Source: Prostheceraeus crozeri | Taxonomy: Eukaryota > Platyhelminthes > Polycladida > Euryleptidae | Direction: 5' to 3' | NCBI GenBank assembly: GCA_907163375.1 | Contig: CAJQUW010006279.1 | Location: forward strand, 1-64,000 | Length of the DNA stretch: 64,000 nucleotides | Shown: piece by piece, positions 55,666-63,911 of the stretch | How positions within the stretch are numbered: position 1 is the stretch's first letter | Layout: each line of letters starts with the position of its first letter | Notes under the pieces: model-generated | Seen by the model: only the letters and a program-made list of their open reading frames with translations | Told to the model about the DNA's origin: nothing | Database searches by the model: none | Program-made: the position numbers and the translations under genes

Positions 55666-56433
55666 TCACTCCGCGAAAATATTTTCGATAACTCTTTCAT
55701 GAATTTTTTTATCAATATTAATTGTAATGAAGCCATAATCTTTTGACCAAGCATTATTACACGATTGTTTAAATTCATCTTTATTTCTTACGCATAAATC
55801 TCTTAACAAATCACTTAAGTTTCTTGCATTTATTTCAAATAGTATAAATATATTTGCATTCTTTCTAATAACACTTCCGTCTAATGAATACATACTTTGT
55901 GTTAAATAAAACACACTACAGTTATTATGTCTACCTCTTGTGAAATAATTTCTCTGAACTGACTGATTTCTATCATTAACACAATCATCAAAAATTACAC
56001 AATGTTTCATTGTTTTATCTAGTTTACTAGGATCTTGCATATTACCACTATCATCTATTAATTGTATCTTTATATGTTTATTTTTATTAGATTCTACTAA
56101 CTGATTATTTTTTGCTGCTTCTTCACACCACGAACTTATTTCTTCTTCATCTTCAGATTTTTCATATTCTTTGAATAATGAAGCAATTGCTGTTTTTTTA
56201 AGATTATTTTCAAATCCATATTTTAAAAATTGATAGACGGGTTGTTCTGCCGTTGTTGTATAAATTATAAGATTGTTATAATCCAAAAAATTTGGAGTCG
56301 TTAAAATTTTAAATAATAGATACGTTTTTCCGCAACCTGATCTTCCACAAATAACTGACAAAACTTTATTAGATAAATTTGGATGATGATTAAATCTAAG
56401 TTTTTTTTTATTTAATGGTAGCACTTCACTCAT
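55666..56433 (-). CDS. ATP: Polinton genome-packaging ATPase (FtsK/HerA, A32-like)
   Basis: 255 residues. Walker A is GRSGCGKT at residues 30-37, and Walker B is HCVIFDD at about 144-150, followed by the RNYFTRGRHNNCSVFYLTQS sensor-type region. The family drives DNA into capsids in Polintons, adintoviruses and large DNA viruses. The gene is convergent with the polymerase gene, their ends being about 80 bases apart, and shares its strand with the penton gene upstream. It appears full length and unbroken. Start 56433 lies after an A/T-only leader. Confidence 0.9.
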   Translation of the reverse strand: MSEVLPLNKKKLRFNHHPNLSNKVLSVICGRSGCGKTYLLFKILTTPNFLDYNNLIIYTTTAEQPVYQFLKYGFENNLKKTAIASLFKEYEKSEDEEEISSWCEEAAKNNQLVESNKNKHIKIQLIDDSGNMQDPSKLDKTMKHCVIFDDCVNDRNQSVQRNYFTRGRHNNCSVFYLTQSMYSLDGSVIRKNANIFILFEINARNLSDLLRDLCVRNKDEFKQSCNNAWSKDYGFITINIDKKIHERVIENIFAE

Positions 56434-56520
56434 TTTTTAATAAAAAAATTTTATTTTTATTTTTTTATTTTTTGTTTCTAAAGAAGAAGAAGAAAATTAA
56501 ACTTCTCTAGCTTCGCGTAG

Positions 56521-56624
56521 GAGTTTATACCTCTCGAACGGGAGTTTATACCTCTCGAACGGGAGTTTATACCTCTCGAACGGGAGTTTATACCTCTCGA
56601 ACGGGAGTTTATACCTCCCGAACC
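56521..56624. repeat. 21-bp tandem repeat of the penton gene end
   Basis: Five copies of GAGTTTATACCTCTCGAACGG with starts every 21 bases (56521, 56542, 56563, 56584, 56605). On the minus strand each unit reads as the codons VREV, a stop, then TP, so the last codons and stop of the penton-like gene have been amplified in register downstream of the gene. Confidence 0.9.
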
Positions 56625-57397
56625 AAAAGATCTATCATAATCTCTTCACCTCCAAAATTTATTTCTTGTCCTTTCTCATCAGTGATTCTAATGCCAATGT
56701 TGTTAATAGTTTTTCTTGTAATAGGAAAATATATTAATGTTTGTGGAATTACATTTAATCTATAACCAATGGGTACAGTAAAAGCTGGAAAACTGAATAT
56801 TAAATTTGATAATTTACCATTTATATATCCTCCTTCAATAATGTCACAATGTACAACAATTGAATTTATTTCAGTTATTTTTGGAATCTTCTCACCTAAA
56901 TGATAACCTTGACTATAGGTTTGTTTATTAAATCCTAATAGCTTTGACAATGATCTATCATGATTAAAATCAACTTGATGATTTTCGTCTAAAGTAAGAG
57001 AAAATTTATTAACTGCCGGTTCAACTGCAAAATGTAATTGTTTCTTATCTTTAAATGATATACCTAAATGTCTCTTAATTTCATTTGATATTGTTTCAAC
57101 TTCGTAAGAACCAGGAAGAAAAGTTAGTATTTTCCATGTTTTGCCTTTATCAGTAGAATATCTAAATTGATCATTCGCATCTTTGATAACGTTTTGTATA
57201 GTGTTAAATGTAGAGAAACTAGTCAATGCAATTTGATAATTTTTATTTTGTTCTAAATGTAGAATGGGTTCTAAATTACAAGTGTGTGATGAAGTAGTTG
57301 TTATAATTTTTAACGTCGTACTAAATTTTGATGAACCCAAAATCTCTGTCAATTTTTCTAAATGATCATTAATTTTGTCTAAATCTGCTGAACACAT
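56609..57397 (-). CDS. PY: penton-like minor capsid protein
   Basis: 262 residues. The C-terminal half (IVVHCDIIEGGYINGKLSNL, FSFPAFTVPIGYRLNVIP, YFPITRKTINNIGIRITDEK, then EINFGGEEIMIDLLV) is the characteristic pattern of Polinton/adintovirus penton proteins, a single jelly-roll protein that occupies the fivefold vertices. It lies directly upstream of the packaging ATPase on the same strand, as in many Polintons. It looks whole. The gene end is followed by the in-register 21-bp repeat. The start at 57397 follows AAAAATG. Confidence 0.75.
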   Translation of the reverse strand: MCSADLDKINDHLEKLTEILGSSKFSTTLKIITTTSSHTCNLEPILHLEQNKNYQIALTSFSTFNTIQNVIKDANDQFRYSTDKGKTWKILTFLPGSYEVETISNEIKRHLGISFKDKKQLHFAVEPAVNKFSLTLDENHQVDFNHDRSLSKLLGFNKQTYSQGYHLGEKIPKITEINSIVVHCDIIEGGYINGKLSNLIFSFPAFTVPIGYRLNVIPQTLIYFPITRKTINNIGIRITDEKGQEINFGGEEIMIDLLVREV

Positions 57398-57428
57398 TTT
57401 TAAACTAAAAAAATTAAATAAATATTAT

Positions 57429-57490
57429 AGATAAAAATCGTAGATAAAAATCATAGATAAAAATCATAGATAAAAATCATAGATAAAAAT
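57429..57490. repeat. 13-bp tandem repeat
   Basis: Five copies of AGATAAAAATCAT lie between the penton start and the 3-prime end of the upstream gene, which is likely promoter space for penton. Confidence 0.85.
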
Positions 57491-58317
57491 TAGAAACAAC
57501 ATATTTCAGCTACATTTTTATAATCCTCTTCATTTAGAATCTTCTTTTCTAACAGTCTTTTCAATATAGCATGAATTTCATTGAAACTAGAATTATGTCC
57601 TTCTTTTATTGCAGATATTAAAATATTTAATCTATTTAGTAATTCTTGTGGATCATCTGGTAAAAATACAGTTGTTTCAGTTTTCTGTTTTTCAGATAAA
57701 CCTTTCCCTACTTTAACTCCCGTTGATAATAAATTTTCTAATTGTTTATAACGTCTAAGAGATTTTACTGCACCAACTCTGTCTAACATAGCTTTATATT
57801 TTATGAGATCTTCTACAGCATAATTATTTAAATCTGCTCCTCTTAAAAGATTAACAAAATTTCTATCTAAATTAAAAGGAGATTTATCTGGTGAAAAAAT
57901 TAAACCTCGAAAAGGTTGTGGAAATATTTCTTTTTGTCCGAGATAAAATCTAGGTATTGTTTTTCCATCTATAAATGAAATAGAATGTTCGAATTGCATA
58001 GATTTTGGTAATTTCTTATTAATGTTTGATTCTAGTAATCCATAGTCATCTAATATAGTTTTGTGCTCTGGATCTGTTATATCAATTTGTTTATCATTAT
58101 TTGTAAGTTCTTTTTCAAGAGTTTTAAATGGTTTCATAGTTTTTTCAAAATCAGTTTTTACTTGCTCGGTTTGCTGCATTTTTTCAAACATATCAGATTG
58201 AATACCAGCTTTTATCATTCTATGTTGAAGATGATTTTCTTTCATAATATTTCTTTCTTTTATTAACTCTTCTAATTGTTTTATTCTTTTAAAATTATCA
58301 GCTCTAATTTTATCCAT
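57490..58317 (-). CDS. Polinton coiled-coil structural protein candidate
   Basis: A 297-codon frame opens at 58383, but the methionine at 58317 (MDKIRADNFKRIKQLEELIK) has the AAAAATGG context shared by the other genes and is the better start, giving 275 residues. The N-terminal 110 residues are a charged coiled coil. A more globular middle (FIDGKTIPRFYLGQKEIFPQ) and a helical C-terminus follow. I do not recognise the family. Its place in the penton-ATPase cluster points to a virion or assembly role. Confidence 0.5.
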   Translation of the reverse strand: MDKIRADNFKRIKQLEELIKERNIMKENHLQHRMIKAGIQSDMFEKMQQTEQVKTDFEKTMKPFKTLEKELTNNDKQIDITDPEHKTILDDYGLLESNINKKLPKSMQFEHSISFIDGKTIPRFYLGQKEIFPQPFRGLIFSPDKSPFNLDRNFVNLLRGADLNNYAVEDLIKYKAMLDRVGAVKSLRRYKQLENLLSTGVKVGKGLSEKQKTETTVFLPDDPQELLNRLNILISAIKEGHNSSFNEIHAILKRLLEKKILNEEDYKNVAEICCF

Positions 58318-58438
58318 TTTTAAAATATAATATTTGAATTTTGTGGTAACATTGGAATACAGCAAAAACATTTTACTGAACAAATTATTTTTTTATTGCT
58401 TTGTTGTTTGACATCTTTTCGTTTAAAGTTTTCTCGTT

Positions 58439-59116
58439 TTAAGTTTTGTTTAATAAAGTTTTGCTTAAATTTTCGCTTAAAGTTTTTAGCTCTTCTAAAA
58501 AAATTTTGTCATTTTCTTCATTAGAAATTTTACCATCACTAGAAATTTTGCCATCCTGTCTATTCTTATCATCAACTTTTTCGGACTGTAATTGAAAGGT
58601 TTGATTTACTTCATTAGCTATTAGATCAAATTTTTCAATCTCATCTAACGTAATAACATTATCATCACATACTCTTTGAAAGTAGTAATGTAGTTTATCA
58701 TAGACTTCTTTAATATGTAAATGCTTAGTTTTTAATGATTTTCGTTTCTTAGTTATTAAAGATTTATCTAACATTGTAACAAGTGAAGTTGCAAAAACAC
58801 CCGTACCTGTTAAAGCTGTAGCAACTACTGGAATTACTAAAACACCTGAAGATATAACAATTGTTAACGTACCTAAACTTATTGTTAAGAATATACCAAT
58901 TCCTTGTGTTACATTCTTAACTTTAGACCATCTCTTTCTTAACTTTTTATAATGTTCTATTTTAAATAATAATTGAGATTCCTTATCTTTCATATACCTA
59001 ACTCTATCTTTGTGTTTTTCTTTATTCATTTTTTCAATGTTAATCTTTTCAATGTCCATTAAAGTAGAACTACGTTCATATGATATTGAAGGATATATTC
59101 TTGCGGCTTCTTCCAT
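58439..59116 (-). CDS. Polinton membrane protein
   Basis: 225 residues starting MEEAARIYPSISYERSS. A charged helical region is followed by a long hydrophobic stretch (GIFLTISLGTLTIVISSGVL, then IPVVATALTGTGVFATSLV), enough for two membrane passes, then a charged C-terminus with repeated DGKIS words. No family recognised. The first 18 codons and leader are duplicated in inverted orientation next to the left TIR (43475-43561), showing that the terminal inverted repeat once reached into this gene. Confidence 0.55.
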   Translation of the reverse strand: MEEAARIYPSISYERSSTLMDIEKINIEKMNKEKHKDRVRYMKDKESQLLFKIEHYKKLRKRWSKVKNVTQGIGIFLTISLGTLTIVISSGVLVIPVVATALTGTGVFATSLVTMLDKSLITKKRKSLKTKHLHIKEVYDKLHYYFQRVCDDNVITLDEIEKFDLIANEVNQTFQLQSEKVDDKNRQDGKISSDGKISNEENDKIFLEELKTLSENLSKTLLNKT

Positions 59117-59684
59117 TTTTAAAGAAATATTTTGAATAAATATTTTGAATACAATCTTCTGAATTTTGATTTAAATAGAAATACGCAGTTGTTTGTTTGC
59201 CGTATATTTCTAAGAACACAGTCAGACCAAAAGCTCTGGGAGAGGATGGGACGAAGAGGGAGAGAGAACAAAGGAATTGTTTGCCAGTATGAATCGTAGA
59301 TTAGCAATTGAATTTTTTGTTTACTCCAGTATAGCTCTACTGCCCAATACCGATGCAATCGTACATGTTATGAGGATAAAAAACTACTCTTCATTCCACG
59401 AAAAATATCCTTTTTTGGGAAGAAATGCATCTTAATGCACATTTTAATTAGTTTTTGCAGAAGAAGTCGCTAATCTTAGTTTTGTTTCGCTTGACTTGGT
59501 TTGACGTTGAACATTGAAGTGGTGACAGCTGCGGCGGCTTGTGGCAGACAATAGCGCCAATGCGGGTATGATTTAGTCGCTTCGTTGGGGCAAAGGTCAT
59601 AAAGATTCTCTCTCTCTCAGAAACAGCTGCTGCCATTATTCCAAGTATTACAATTTTAGTCTTACTGCGTGCTCTAATTACTGC

Positions 59685-60461
59685 GTGCATTCATTCTGTG
59701 AGCGTTCTACGAGACTGTTGACTGTTTACAATTTATCCGAGACCCAAAATATCGAAGCTGTGTCAAAAATGAGTGCTTCTATTCATCGCGAATTCCTCAA
59801 ATTTTGTGATCAAGTACTTCCACTCATCAAAGATGAGAAGATAGATTTTTTCAAAACTCTTATTGTAAATCATGAATTCTATTTTCAAAAGAAGATAAAA
59901 CCAGAAAAAGAGGACAAGAAAAATGAGATTTTTTCTGAAATAAGAAACTCATTTTCATCAGGACAACTAATCCAACGACGGCTCGACGTGAGTGCACAGG
60001 CGACATGCACTATCCAAAACTGTGTTACAACTCTACATTCTCTAATTTATCAAGAAAAAGTACACAATAATTCTTCCTTATCAATTGCTATTTGCCAAGG
60101 ATTTGTGATATCTAAATTAAAATCAATGGAACATTTGTCAATGGTAGCCTTTACTCAAAAGTTGGAGAGTGAATATAACATTAAATTCTCAAGAAGGTAT
60201 GTAACGTTTTTGATAAAATTATATCGCCTTTCTCAAGCTAACACAAAGCTTCAAACATGTACTTTAAGTATATTCTTTGTTTTCAAAAACTTTAAGTATT
60301 TTGAAGATTATTTTGAATTTGAAAAAGAGGAACAGTTGCTTCAAATTAGCTCAGGGATATTTTCTTCCCAAGAATCCAATCAAACATCTAATATGACAAC
60401 TGGACTAACGCAGCAATTAGAGACACAACATATACAGGAGCGCCAAACACAAAATGAGTAG
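59685..60461 (+). CDS. unrecognised cargo gene in the Polinton
   Basis: 258 codons from 59685. A second methionine at 59769 (MSASIHREFLKFCDQVLPLI) may be the true start, giving 230 residues. No known domain recognised. The protein is mostly helical by composition, with KFSRRYVTFLIKLYRLSQ and LSIFFVFKNFKYFEDYFE in the second half and a glutamine/threonine-rich tail. No signal peptide or membrane segment is evident. It lies alone in the cargo block, pointing toward the right end, with a GC-richer upstream region resembling a host-type promoter, so capture from a host or another virus is possible. Confidence 0.5.
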   Translation: MHSFCERSTRLLTVYNLSETQNIEAVSKMSASIHREFLKFCDQVLPLIKDEKIDFFKTLIVNHEFYFQKKIKPEKEDKKNEIFSEIRNSFSSGQLIQRRLDVSAQATCTIQNCVTTLHSLIYQEKVHNNSSLSIAICQGFVISKLKSMEHLSMVAFTQKLESEYNIKFSRRYVTFLIKLYRLSQANTKLQTCTLSIFFVFKNFKYFEDYFEFEKEEQLLQISSGIFSSQESNQTSNMTTGLTQQLETQHIQERQTQNE

Positions 60462-60795
60462 TATGTATTGTCAATCATTTTATGTAACAGAATAGAAAAA
60501 TGGGAATGACCATTCGCAGCTTATAAATGAAACAGTGGTTGCTTTTTCTTATATTGTAAGACTTTGCTATATTATGTGAGTAGCATGCATTAACATTTTA
60601 TTTTGTGAGACGGAATAAGAGAATGGGAATGAGCATTCGCAGCTTATAAATGAAACATTCTTAATTTTTCTTATACTGTGTGTCCTCTAGCATATTATTT
60701 GACGTACTGGTGTGTATTGTCAATCATTTTATGTAACAATAGAAAAATGGGAATGCCATTCCCAGTTTATGAATGTAACATTTTTCTAGATGTCA
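60461..60795. repeat. three degenerate direct repeats of about 120 bp
   Basis: Each unit has a piece like GTATTGTCAATCATTTTATG and GGGAATGACCATTCGCAG...TTATAAATGAAACA. The third unit carries a perfect hairpin GGGAATGCCATTCCC. They directly follow the cargo gene and may be 3-prime regulatory or structural repeats. Confidence 0.75.
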
Positions 60796-61022
60796 TATAT
60801 TTACTTTGTAATCTAAACTACTTGCACATATATGTGAATAAAATATTTCAAAAAGAAAAAAGAATGTGTTTTCATTTTGCATTAACCGCTACCTGTTAAA
60901 GAAATATTATTAGTCACATGATATATTTTAAAAACCTGAAAGATGGATAAAATTCATGAATTTGAAATTCTCAACTTTTATGATTTTTGGTGTCCTTGAA
61001 CGGTCATGATTTAAGCAATGAA

Positions 61023-61056
61023 AATCGAACCGAAGGTTCTAGGGCTTCGCCCGATT
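61023..61056. repeat. double-hairpin piece, right TIR, first copy
   Basis: AATC/GATT outer pair, GAACC-GAA-GGTTC and GGGC-TTC-GCCC. Identical to 43333-43366 in inverse. Confidence 0.88.
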
Positions 61057-61214
61057 GTAATTCTCAAATTTTGAGATTCTTAACTTTTATGATTTTTTCG
61101 GTGTCCTTGAACGGTCATGATTTTCAAAGTAAAAAAATGATCTTAATGTCAAATTTGAGATTCTTAACTTTTATGATTTTCGGTGTCCTGGAACGGTCAT
61201 GATTTTGGGGTGAA

Positions 61215-61248
61215 AATCGAACCGAAGGTTCTAGGGCTTCGCCCGATT
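61215..61248. repeat. double-hairpin piece, right TIR, second copy
   Basis: The same 34 bases again, in a local duplication of the TIR. Confidence 0.88.
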
Positions 61249-61540
61249 GTAATTCTCAAATTTGAGATTTTGAAAAATTTGAAAATTGGGTATTTAAAAA
61301 AACGCCCAAATTTATGAATTTAGGTCTTCATTACCTGAAAAAGGGTTCAAATTCATGAATTTATGTCGTTTTTAAAAATGCCATTTTTTGAAAAAATGGT
61401 ACTTTTTGAATGGACTAAATTCATGTATTTAGGTCTTAAAAACCTGAAAAAGGGTTCAAATTCATGAATTTATGTCGTTTTTAAAGATACTATTTTTTTG
61501 AATTTTATGGTGTCCTGGAACGGTCTTTTGCCCATTACTC

Positions 61541-62150
61541 ACCTATGGAAATGCAGAGCTTGATTACATATTGATATCAGAATCTCTTTCTACATCGTAT
61601 GCCATCTATGGATCAGCTCCCATTGATTCATCATCTACACCACATATTTCTTTATTGGGAATTCCGAAATCTGTTCGATTGAATGATATGAAAATAACTC
61701 GGCCACTATTTGATCTTCGCAGTTCCAATATTGACAATTTTTTGAAAGATCTGAAATACTGTGATTGGTCTTTTCTGTCTGATGATCAGTATGATCTTGA
61801 TGTCAAGTGTGAAATGTTTCATCATCTGATTAACGCTGCCTTTGACACATCGATTCCCGTCAAATTTGTCAGATTCTCTGAGAAGACCAAACCATGGATT
61901 ACTCCTTTAGTAAAATCACTTATTAATGACAGATGGACGGCATTCCGATTAAGAGATTTTGCTGCCAGTTTTCCATCCGTGACCGCATTTGCTGATAAAA
62001 CCGTTTTGGAATCCAAAAATGCTCACAAATTGGAAGCAATTCATTGGTTACTTGAACGCTATTGTTTTAGAAAGTTACAATTGTCGCGTCAACGTTGTCA
62101 TAGGGATTTCATTGATGCTTATAAACTATATCTCATTTAACAAATTTTAA
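61541..62150 (+). mobile_element. LINE (non-LTR retrotransposon) fragment
   Basis: Directly after the Polinton end a frame reads TYGNAELDYILISESLS, the conserved end of an APE-type endonuclease, followed by a linker with SEKTKPWITPLVKSLINDRW, a motif found between endonuclease and reverse transcriptase in CR1/L2/Jockey-like LINEs. It stops near 62140 before any reverse transcriptase motif. It is a truncated fragment of about 600 bases. Because similarity starts at the very base after the Polinton, the Polinton seems to have inserted into this LINE, though the matching left part is not seen at 42930. Confidence 0.65.
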
Positions 62151-62211
62151 ACTTATCTCAGTTCGTTTGAAAGAGAGTACTTGCGTAAAGCGTTGACTTT
62201 ATCACAATATC

Positions 62212-62610
62212 ATGGTTGGATCTATTGAACGCAGACTTCGACTTCAAGTAAAACGTCAGAGAATAGAAGGACTGACAAGGCAAATCATACAACTTCAATC
62301 GAGGAGCAATTTATTTCGTGATCATAACATTGGTGTCTTGTTTCAAAATCTTGGTGAAAGAAGAGTCAATTTTAGAATTGACAAAAAAATACTAAACCTT
62401 ATTGAACAGAGACAGAAATTATTTTATAATATGAATAGACAATTATCAGAAGTGGAGGAAGAAAATATTATACAGCAAACAAGTCAACCTATTAATATTG
62501 AAGTATCAAACCCACAAACATATGAACAAGTACAAGAACAAATGCGAATAGAAGAGCAACAACGGCAACAGCATGCTCAAAGAGAAGAAGATAATCAACA
62601 ACACCAATAG
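62212..62610 (+). CDS. unrecognised coiled-coil, glutamine-rich protein
   Basis: 132 codons from ATG 62212 (MVGSIERRLRLQVKRQRIEG). Arginine-rich helical N-terminus, then a glutamine/glutamate-rich tail (QQRQQHAQREEDNQQHQ). A possible poly-A signal (AATAAAG) lies near 62711. It resembles small accessory proteins of mobile elements in composition only. It lies between the LINE fragment and the second Polinton, so it may belong to either or to neither. Confidence 0.35.
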   Translation: MVGSIERRLRLQVKRQRIEGLTRQIIQLQSRSNLFRDHNIGVLFQNLGERRVNFRIDKKILNLIEQRQKLFYNMNRQLSEVEEENIIQQTSQPINIEVSNPQTYEQVQEQMRIEEQQRQQHAQREEDNQQHQ

Positions 62611-63060
62611 TTGTAACGTTTAGATTGAAGTTTGACGCTTCGTGGGAATCTACGATTCTTTATTTTCTTTTTTGTCCTGCAGGCTGATGTATTCCTTTTT
62701 GTTCTGATGAATAAAGATTTATCAACTGTCAACGTCGTTGTCACTTTTCAGTCTTGACGTAATTAACTAACAAAGAAAATGACAAATATAAATGAAAAAA
62801 CAAAAAGAAATTAAACATAAACGACTTCCTAAAACCATACGATAAACAAACAACTACAAACTTCGATCTCAAGAAAATAGCTAAACAATTAGGAATATAA
62901 AAACTTTCATGTGTTTATGAGAGATAAATTGTGCGAACTAAAAGATCATAAGCCTGAGGTAATTTTAATGATAGAATTTATTTCCTTTAAAATGAATGAT
63001 GAAAATCCGACAGTTATACTGAGTAATAATATAGGCGATATATGTCCTCAGGTTAATAAC

Positions 63061-63249
63061 ATGACTGAGTTTTTAAAAAAATACGGCAAACAAACCACGT
63101 CAAATTTCGATTTAAATGAGATTGCTAATCAATTGGGAATAAAGAATTTTCACTTATTGATGAGGGATGAATTACTATTGATAAAAGATGTGCGAAACAT
63201 TAACTCTGCTAATAAACTGATTCCTTACAAATGTAACGTTTTAATTTAG
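63061..63249 (+). CDS. partial protease-like piece
   Basis: Encodes MTEFLKKYGKQTTSNFDLNE and GIKNFHLLMRDELLLIKD, matching the first 45 residues of the full protease downstream (63433). It does not contain the catalytic part. A still shorter and more decayed piece with the same sequence precedes it near 62815-62930, so the start of this gene has been duplicated at least twice. Confidence 0.6.
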   Translation: MTEFLKKYGKQTTSNFDLNEIANQLGIKNFHLLMRDELLLIKDVRNINSANKLIPYKCNVLI

Positions 63250-63276
63250 ATTAAATTAAATCATTTCAAAATCGAA

Positions 63277-63392
63277 TAAGTAGTAAGGAAAGTCATCTTT
63301 ATGGAACAGTTTTAAATCAATACCCCCTTCTGACTAAGTAGTAAGGAAAGTCATCATTAGAGAACAGTTTTAAATCAATACCCCCTCCCTTC
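63277..63392. repeat. 58-bp tandem duplication
   Basis: TAAGTAGTAAGGAAAGTCATC...GAACAGTTTTAAATCAATAC occurs at 63277 and again at 63335, in the leader of the protease gene. Confidence 0.85.
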
Positions 63393-63432
63393 TGACTTCT
63401 AGGGGTCCCTTAAGAAATTTTTTTATTATAAA

Positions 63433-63879
63433 ATGAGCAACATAAATGAGTTTTTGAAATTATATGGAACGCAAACAACTACAAATTTCGATTTAAAGAA
63501 AATCGCAAATCAATTGGGAATAAAGAATTTTCACATATTGATGAGAGACGAATTACAATTCCTAAAAAATAAGCCAACAATAACTATAAATTTCATAACA
63601 AATCTTCATACGTCAGATGAAAAAGGAATACATTGGTCTGCAGGTATCTTTAATAAAAATCGAGATAATTACTATTTCGACTCTTATGGACTTCCACCTA
63701 CAAATGAAGTCAAAAAATTACTTGGCAATGGAACTTATAATACATTTCAAATTCAAAAACCGGGAACTACTTACTGTGGTCAATTATGTCTTTATGTTTT
63801 ATTTAAATTACAAAAAGGAGTACCATTTCTTGATATTATGTTAGAATTGAACAAGGGAATTTCATTCCCGAAACGTTAG
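63433..63879 (+). CDS. PRO: adenain-like protease of the second Polinton
   Basis: 148 residues, collinear with the protease at 43617: GIHWSAG (His67), YYFDSYGLPP (Asp83), Gln108, TTYCGQLC (Cys115). It lacks the three GC-rich hairpin insertions of the first copy and so shows the ancestral, uninterrupted arrangement. The C-terminus LELNKGISFPKR is the natural end. The leader TTTTTTTATTATAAAATGA is shared by both copies. It appears whole. Confidence 0.85.
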   Translation: MSNINEFLKLYGTQTTTNFDLKKIANQLGIKNFHILMRDELQFLKNKPTITINFITNLHTSDEKGIHWSAGIFNKNRDNYYFDSYGLPPTNEVKKLLGNGTYNTFQIQKPGTTYCGQLCLYVLFKLQKGVPFLDIMLELNKGISFPKR

Positions 63880-63911
63880 TTCCAATAATAATGATAATGA
63901 TAATTAAAAAT

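Larger units (their letters stand above)
59132..60908 (+). mobile_element. cargo block inserted in the right terminal inverted repeat
   Basis: The left TIR runs without interruption from 42931 through 43473 into the duplicate of the membrane-gene start. On the right the same two parts are separated by 1.78 kb. The 13-bp sequence TTAAAGAAATATT stands at both edges (59119-59131 and 60896-60908) but once at the corresponding left place, so the block looks like an insertion with duplicated flank. It has higher GC upstream of its gene than the rest of the Polinton. Origin unknown. Confidence 0.65.
42931..61539. mobile_element. Polinton (Maverick) element, 18.6 kb
   Basis: Terminal inverted repeats begin AGTAATGGGCAAAAGACCG at 42931 and end with the mirror sequence at 61539. 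Between them lie the hallmark Polinton genes: adenain-like protease, DDE integrase, protein-primed DNA polymerase B, packaging ATPase, and hexon- and penton-like capsid genes, with several accessory genes. Gene order: protease (+), integrase/PLA2 (-), minor protein (-), hexon (-), minor protein (-), fibre-like (-), unknown (+), polymerase (+), ATPase (-), penton (-), coiled-coil protein (-), membrane protein (-), cargo gene (+). A clear 6-bp target duplication is not seen (CCCCTC left, CACCTA right). The element is broken, with about five breaks in all. Base composition is extremely AT-rich, except for the dispersed GC-rich hairpin pieces. Confidence 0.93.
60914..61539 (-). repeat. Polinton right terminal inverted repeat
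   Basis: Reverse complement of the left TIR, with a small internal duplication containing the second double-hairpin piece and without the 110-bp tandem duplication of the left side. Confidence 0.9.

Noticed and set aside
56521-56624. Possible CRISPR-like array
   Set aside because: The units are contiguous without spacers, and the context is a eukaryotic mobile element.
60987-61202. Open frame in the right terminal repeat containing a GSRASP peptide
   Set aside because: The peptide is just the translation of the double-hairpin piece; the left terminal repeat has no equivalent gene, and the frame has no start context.
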